This document shows positions 59,613 through 64,000 of a stretch of DNA of 64,000 nt, piece after piece. Under the pieces are notes generated by a model. That model saw only the letters and a list, made by a program, of their open reading frames with translations, was not told the DNA's origin and did no database searches. This DNA is from Spirabiliibacterium pneumoniae. Its GTDB lineage: Bacteria; Pseudomonadota; Gammaproteobacteria; Enterobacterales; Pasteurellaceae. Position numbers and translations under genes: made by a program. Each line of letters begins with the position of its first letter. The first letter of the stretch is position 1. The stretch spans positions 155,367-219,366 of the forward strand of contig NZ_JABMII010000006.1 of assembly GCF_014884995.1 (NCBI RefSeq), in the 5' to 3' direction.

Positions 59613-61308
59613 CGATCACCGCCTTAGCAATTTGGTCTAATAAATTACGATAAATATCGCTGCCTTCACTTGGGGCTGATTTAATTTCAATCAGCGTGGT
59701 TTCTTTGCGCGCGTAGGCTTGCTTGAGAACCGTATTGAGATCCGCCCATGTGTACGGGCGCTGATAATTCAAACCAAACATCGCCGCCGCTTGCGCAAAT
59801 TCCAGCCCATGCGGCATACGATAAAAGGTGTCTTTAACATCTTGTTCAACGCCCAGCATATTAAAGATTGCCCCGCCATTATTGTTGATCACAAATACGA
59901 TAGTTGGCTGCGGCACTTGGCGCAACAACGCCAACGAATTGAGATCATAAAGCGCGCTGACATCACCTATCATCGCCACCAACGGCTGCCCAGTGGCTTG
60001 CCCAACGCCTGCGGCTGTGGCAATTAAGCCGTCAATACCACTGGCGCCACGATTGGTGAACACGGGGTAATCCTCTGGCAAAAAGCCTAGGGCATCAACC
60101 AAACGGACAAATAAACTGTTGCCTAAAAATAATACGCCATTGCGTGGCAAAATCCGTTCCACAAAATGCGCTAATGACGCCTCATTGAGCTTGCCACCGA
60201 CTTGTTGAGCGATAAATTCGCGACAAAATTTTGATAATGCTAAAGGCTCCAGTAGCCACTCACGTTGACGCAATGGTGGGTGTGCGCGTAGCCAGTGATG
60301 CACAGGCGCCACAAAGCGAGTGGCATGATGATGGTGCGGATCACAAGCGCTTGCCATTGTGTCCACCTGCCAAAATTCGCCCGAAAAGGTCGCCAAAAAT
60401 TGCTGAACGCGTTTGCTAATGATTTGTCGCCCGAATTGAATCACAATGTCGGCGTTCAAGAGTTTGGTGCGCACCGCCTCATTAGCCAGCCAAATATCCG
60501 CATGTGGTAACGGTGCGGCGATCCCTGATTGAATATCAGTGATCATCACCCAGCCGAGCGTTTGCGCCCACTGTGCCAAGCCCATGCGTTCGCGCGCGCC
60601 GAGCTTGCCCACCACAATCACGCCGCGTTTGGTGCGCCACTCATCCCAATTTTCATGCACTAACACCTCGCGCTGCCCGTGGGGATAAATGCGCCAATGC
60701 TGGCTGCTTTTAAGCCACGGTTGAATAGGCTCAAGCCAGGGGTGGGCATTGACCGCACTTTCATCTACACCATAAAGCGGTTCTGCAAATGGCGCATTGA
60801 TATGCACCACGCCACCTTGCTGCTGTTTGAATAGCGCCTCACTGAGCACACTCAACAACCACTGGGGCTTAAGTTCCTCGCTCGGGCGCGGCAAATTCAG
60901 TGCCGCTACGGGATAATCGGCGAAAATCCCTTGTTGCTCAATAGATTGATTGGCACCACAATGTAAAAGTTCCACAGGACGATCGGCTGAAAGCACCACC
61001 AATTTCACACCAGTGAGTGAGGCTTCAATCACCGCAGGATAAAGGTTCGCCACAGCTGTGCCAGATGTTGTGATGATCACAACACATTGCTCGCTGGATT
61101 TCGCCAAGCCTAAAGCATAAAATCCCAGCCCGCGCTCATCAAAATGCGTATGCACGCGCACGCGCTGCTCGCGCGCAAAACGCGCGGCTTCAAGCGTTAA
61201 AGGGGTTGAGCGCGATCCTGGCGCAATGCAAATATGCTGCACCCCTTGACGGATAAGTGCGGTTAAAATAACACGCGCCCAAACGCGATTAAACAGTGCA
61301 ACCGACAT
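59605..61308 (-). CDS. menD: SEPHCHC synthase (MenD)
   Basis: A 567-residue thiamine-diphosphate enzyme adding 2-oxoglutarate to isochorismate. CIAPGSRSTPLTLEAAR and HFDERGLGFYALGLAKSS (with the cofactor Glu region) lie in the N-terminal domain; MIGDVSALYDLNSLALL and VINNNGGAIFNML form the ThDP-Mg motif near the C-terminus. It links to thiamine supply from the thi genes in this window. It begins two bases after menF stops. Confidence 0.95.
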   Translation of the reverse strand: MSVALFNRVWARVILTALIRQGVQHICIAPGSRSTPLTLEAARFAREQRVRVHTHFDERGLGFYALGLAKSSEQCVVIITTSGTAVANLYPAVIEASLTGVKLVVLSADRPVELLHCGANQSIEQQGIFADYPVAALNLPRPSEELKPQWLLSVLSEALFKQQQGGVVHINAPFAEPLYGVDESAVNAHPWLEPIQPWLKSSQHWRIYPHGQREVLVHENWDEWRTKRGVIVVGKLGARERMGLAQWAQTLGWVMITDIQSGIAAPLPHADIWLANEAVRTKLLNADIVIQFGRQIISKRVQQFLATFSGEFWQVDTMASACDPHHHHATRFVAPVHHWLRAHPPLRQREWLLEPLALSKFCREFIAQQVGGKLNEASLAHFVERILPRNGVLFLGNSLFVRLVDALGFLPEDYPVFTNRGASGIDGLIATAAGVGQATGQPLVAMIGDVSALYDLNSLALLRQVPQPTIVFVINNNGGAIFNMLGVEQDVKDTFYRMPHGLEFAQAAAMFGLNYQRPYTWADLNTVLKQAYARKETTLIEIKSAPSEGSDIYRNLLDQIAKAVIGG

Positions 61309-61310
61309 GA

Positions 61311-62591
61311 TTATCTCCCGTTATAATGCAAAACAGACAAAATCCCTGCTGTTTTGCGTTCAATTTCTTGCCATTCTAGCAAGGGATCAGATCCTCTCAC
61401 AATCCCTGCGCCAGCGTAAACGCGAATTTGCCCCGCTATGCGATCAGCGCATCGGATCGCAACGCAAAATTCACTGCACTTTTGACTCATCAACCCAAAC
61501 GTGCCCGCATACCAGCCCCGCTCGATATTGTGCTGCTTCAAAAAGGCCAAGGCAGGCGCTTTCGGCAGCCCGCCCACCGCAGCACTGGGGTGAATGGCGT
61601 GCGTGCATTGCGCATCGCTGACCGCACTTTTCAGGCGTGCGCTGATAGGGCGTGCCAAATGCTGTACATAACCCAACACGCGCCCTTCCAGTTCGCCGAC
61701 TTCAATCTGATATGCAAGTGGCGTGAGCTTGTGCACAATATCCTCCACCACAAGATGATTTTCGTGGCTATTTTTATTGTCTTGCATCAGCCACGCCAAC
61801 GCGCGCTGATTATCAACAGTGTGCTCACCGCACTTCACCGTGCCTGCTAGCGCCTCAGTGTGCAGCAGGCATCCTGTGCGGTGGTAAAAACGCTCTGGGC
61901 TGATGCCAAAAAAGGCTTGCGTTGGGCTTTGTGCCCACAAAAAGCCATAACACTGTGGCTGCTGTGCTTTCGCATGCGCAATAAAGTCGAGTGCGCAAAA
62001 TGGGCTGTCAAAGTCGTAACATTTCATCTGTGCAGGCACCACTTTGACAAATTCGCCTGCATCAATTGCCGCAAGTGCTCGCGTCACTAAGGCACACCAT
62101 TGTGCTTGATTGTAAGCTTGGCTAGTAAAACGCAATGCCGTTGTTATTGGCGCAATAGGTAACGGCTCACGCAAGCCGTCAAGCCAGTGCGCAACCGCAC
62201 TTTTCTCTTCGCCTGCTTGCAAACACAAGGTGGCGTGTATCGCCGTTTCGCTACACGATAGCATTAAACGAGGCAATAAAAATTGCGCGCTACCATCAAA
62301 TTTCACCCCGCCGATTAAACTCAGCGCGGTGCGATCCACCACCGCCTGCGCACAAGCAAGGTCACTTAACAATGCCACCTGCCCCAACGCCAGGGTGAGG
62401 TGCGATTGATTACGCGGCTGCCAAACACACTGCGGGAAATGCTGTTGCCCTTTAAGCCATGACAGTGCACTAGCATCGTCTTGACTGATAGGCACAGTGC
62501 AGCTCAGGGCGTAATAATCTTGCCAGTTTTCCTCGGCACTGCGCAAAGCGGTGTGGAGCGCGCGTTGTAATGATGCCCAACAATTCAGCAC
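61311..62591 (-). CDS. menF: Menaquinone-specific isochorismate synthase
   Basis: A 426-residue chorismate-utilising enzyme, first in the menaquinone branch. FVKVVPAQ, FGISPERFYHRTGCLLHTEA, LAGTVKCGEH, HLVVEDIVHKL, HPSAAVGGLPKAPALAFL and YAGAGIVRGSDPLLEWQEIE are family motifs. The start is uncertain: GTG at 62591 with GGGG upstream gives a sensible N-terminus, and TTG at 62612 would add seven residues. It leads the men cluster and is divergent from alaA. Confidence 0.92.
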   Translation of the reverse strand: MLNCWASLQRALHTALRSAEENWQDYYALSCTVPISQDDASALSWLKGQQHFPQCVWQPRNQSHLTLALGQVALLSDLACAQAVVDRTALSLIGGVKFDGSAQFLLPRLMLSCSETAIHATLCLQAGEEKSAVAHWLDGLREPLPIAPITTALRFTSQAYNQAQWCALVTRALAAIDAGEFVKVVPAQMKCYDFDSPFCALDFIAHAKAQQPQCYGFLWAQSPTQAFFGISPERFYHRTGCLLHTEALAGTVKCGEHTVDNQRALAWLMQDNKNSHENHLVVEDIVHKLTPLAYQIEVGELEGRVLGYVQHLARPISARLKSAVSDAQCTHAIHPSAAVGGLPKAPALAFLKQHNIERGWYAGTFGLMSQKCSEFCVAIRCADRIAGQIRVYAGAGIVRGSDPLLEWQEIERKTAGILSVLHYNGR

Positions 62592-62726
62592 AAAAACCCC
62601 AAACTCGATCAATTCAATAAAGGGAGAATTTTACCGCACTTTTGCAAAAATTGCGGATAAAATCTTTAATTTTTTGCGCCAAAAGCGTAAAGTAAAGGCA
62701 ATGATCGCTTAGTTTAAGGACTGCCA

Positions 62727-63941
62727 ATGAACACGTTTCCGAAATCAGATAAATTAGAACACGTCTGCTATGATATTCGCGGCGTGGTGCACAAAGAGGC
62801 ACTGCGTCTTGAAGAAGAAGGACATAAAATTCTCAAGCTCAACATTGGCAATCCTGCCCCGTTTGGTTTTGAAGCACCCGATGAAATTTTAGTCGATGTG
62901 ATGCGCAACCTACCAACTGCACAAGGTTACTGCGACTCAAAAGGGCTTTATTCTGCGCGCAAAGCGGTGGTGCAATATTACCAATCCAAAGGCCTGCGCA
63001 GTCCATCGGTGAATGATGTGTATATCGGCAATGGCGTCTCTGAGCTGATTGTGATGTCGATGCAAGCGCTGCTCAACGACGGCGACGAAGTGCTGGTGCC
63101 GATGCCAGATTATCCACTGTGGACGGCGGCGGTGACACTCTCGGGTGGCAAAGCAGTGCATTATATGTGCGATGAAAGCGCCGATTGGTTTCCTGACATT
63201 GACGACATCAAAAGCAAAATCAGTGAACGCACCAAAGGGATTGTGATTATCAACCCGAACAACCCAACAGGGGCGGTTTATAGCCGCGAATTGTTGCTGC
63301 AAATTGCGGAAGTGGCGCGCCAAAATAAATTGATCATCTTTGCCGATGAAATCTACGACAAAATTCTCTACGACGGCGCAGTGCATCACCATATCGCCGC
63401 CCTTGCACCTGACCTGCTAACGGTGACCTTCAATGGGTTATCTAAAGCCTATCGGGTTGCAGGCTTTCGCCAAGGCTGGATGTTGCTCCACGGGCCGAAA
63501 CACGCCGCAGCGGGCTACATTGAAGGCTTAGATATGCTCGCCTCCATGCGCCTGTGTGCCAACGTGCCGATGCAACATGCGATTCAAACCGCACTTGGGG
63601 GCTATCAAAGCATTAACGAATATATTCTCCCCGGTGGGCGGCTTTTGGAGCAGCGCAACAAAGCCTATGAGATGCTCAACAGCATTCCAGGCATCAGTTG
63701 TGTGAAGCCGATGGGTGCGATGTATATGTTCCCGAAAATCGACACACATATGTACAGCATCTACGATGATGAGAAATTTGTGCTCGATTTACTGTTACAA
63801 GAAAAGGTTCTACTCGTGCATGGCCGCGGCTTCAACTGGCATCAACCCGACCACTTCCGCGTCGTCACCCTCCCACACGTGCAACAACTTGAAACCGCAC
63901 TTAAGCAATTAGAAAAATTCTTAAGCGGTTATCGACAATAA
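62727..63941 (+). CDS. alaA: Alanine-synthesising aminotransferase AlaA
   Basis: A 404-residue class I PLP aminotransferase making alanine from pyruvate and glutamate. KLNIGNPAPFGFEAPDEI, PTAQGYCDSKGLYSARKAV, IINPNNPTGAVYS, IFADEIYDKILYD and the PLP lysine in NGLSKAYRVAGFRQGW are nearly the same as in E. coli AlaA (405). It is divergent from menF. A paired uptake-signal terminator follows and is cut by the window end. Confidence 0.95.
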   Translation: MNTFPKSDKLEHVCYDIRGVVHKEALRLEEEGHKILKLNIGNPAPFGFEAPDEILVDVMRNLPTAQGYCDSKGLYSARKAVVQYYQSKGLRSPSVNDVYIGNGVSELIVMSMQALLNDGDEVLVPMPDYPLWTAAVTLSGGKAVHYMCDESADWFPDIDDIKSKISERTKGIVIINPNNPTGAVYSRELLLQIAEVARQNKLIIFADEIYDKILYDGAVHHHIAALAPDLLTVTFNGLSKAYRVAGFRQGWMLLHGPKHAAAGYIEGLDMLASMRLCANVPMQHAIQTALGGYQSINEYILPGGRLLEQRNKAYEMLNSIPGISCVKPMGAMYMFPKIDTHMYSIYDDEKFVLDLLLQEKVLLVHGRGFNWHQPDHFRVVTLPHVQQLETALKQLEKFLSGYRQ

Positions 63942-63980
63942 CGTTCTCTCCCCTACTAGCTTATGGGATTACTGGAATAT

Positions 63981-64000
63981 AAAGTGCGGTTAGACCGCAC
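63981..64000 (+). terminator. Paired uptake-signal terminator after alaA (cut by window edge)
   Basis: AAAGTGCGGT, three bases, then ACCGCAC running off the window. It matches the paired uptake-signal terminators elsewhere. Confidence 0.55.

Overview
The window is chromosomal DNA of a gammaproteobacterium of the family Pasteurellaceae. The 9-base DNA-uptake signal AAGTGCGGT (or ACCGCACTT) occurs throughout, inside genes and as head-to-head pairs at gene ends. This is the Haemophilus influenzae type of uptake signal; the Actinobacillus pleuropneumoniae type is ACAAGCGGT. Gene order (rpsT/murJ-ribF-ileS-lspA-ispH, tig-clpP-clpX, rppH-tauE-lgt-thyA, menFDHBC, lsrACDBFG) and protein sequences also fit this family. 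I cannot name the species. A pncB-nadE pair suggests it can make NAD from nicotinate and may not need V-factor. No rRNA, tRNA, insertion sequence, prophage or CRISPR array was seen.

Layout. 1-5.7 kb: 5' part of tolC (minus), then nudF, cpdA, convergent dsbB and nhaB, and gapA with a rich control region. 5.8-8.4 kb: thiM-thiD-thiE behind a TPP riboswitch. 8.5-12.4 kb: a short CstA, then the overlapping pncB-nadE pair. 12.4-16.3 kb: serB-yajQ-DUF5363, ytjB, a small DUF4405-like membrane protein, the wreck of a TonB-dependent receptor, and rpsT. 16.5-24 kb: murJ-ribF-ileS-lspA-ispH, then a comE1-type competence gene with a CRP-S (Sxy-dependent) site. 24-33.3 kb: a visibly more AT-rich block carrying a complete AI-2 uptake and processing locus, lsrACDBFGE, with divergent lsrRK. 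33.3-41.7 kb: argD, tldD, rng, clpX, clpP, tig and a BON-LysM protein. 41.7-48.3 kb: thyA-lgt-tauE-rppH, a gap with two DnaA boxes, mutH, cpxR-cpxA. 48.3-54.4 kb: fbaA, pgk, RNase I, a YfhL-like ferredoxin, a SpoU-type methyltransferase, pssA. 54.4-64 kb: accB-accC, aroQ, the menaquinone cluster menF-menD-menH-menB-menC, and alaA.

How it works together. cAMP-CRP is a recurring theme. The window encodes the cAMP phosphodiesterase CpdA and holds perfect or near-perfect CRP sites at gapA, between nhaB and gapA, at cstA, twice in the lsrA-lsrR gap, and a CRP-S site at comE1. Sugar starvation, competence, AI-2 scavenging and glycolysis may therefore be linked through CRP here. Other sets form envelope supply (lspA, lgt, murJ, pssA, cpxRA, tolC, kbp), protein quality control (tig-clpPX), central carbon (gapA, pgk, fbaA) and anaerobic respiration (men genes, with menE, menA and menI not in the window).

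Most of the window is ordinary core genome. The less ordinary parts are the lsr block with lsrE and an internal terminator, the decayed TonB receptor locus, the CRP site lying exactly on the gapA -10 box, the DnaA-box repeat upstream of mutH, and a TetR-like palindrome on the tolC promoter. I did not find a gene cluster that looks like an entirely new system.
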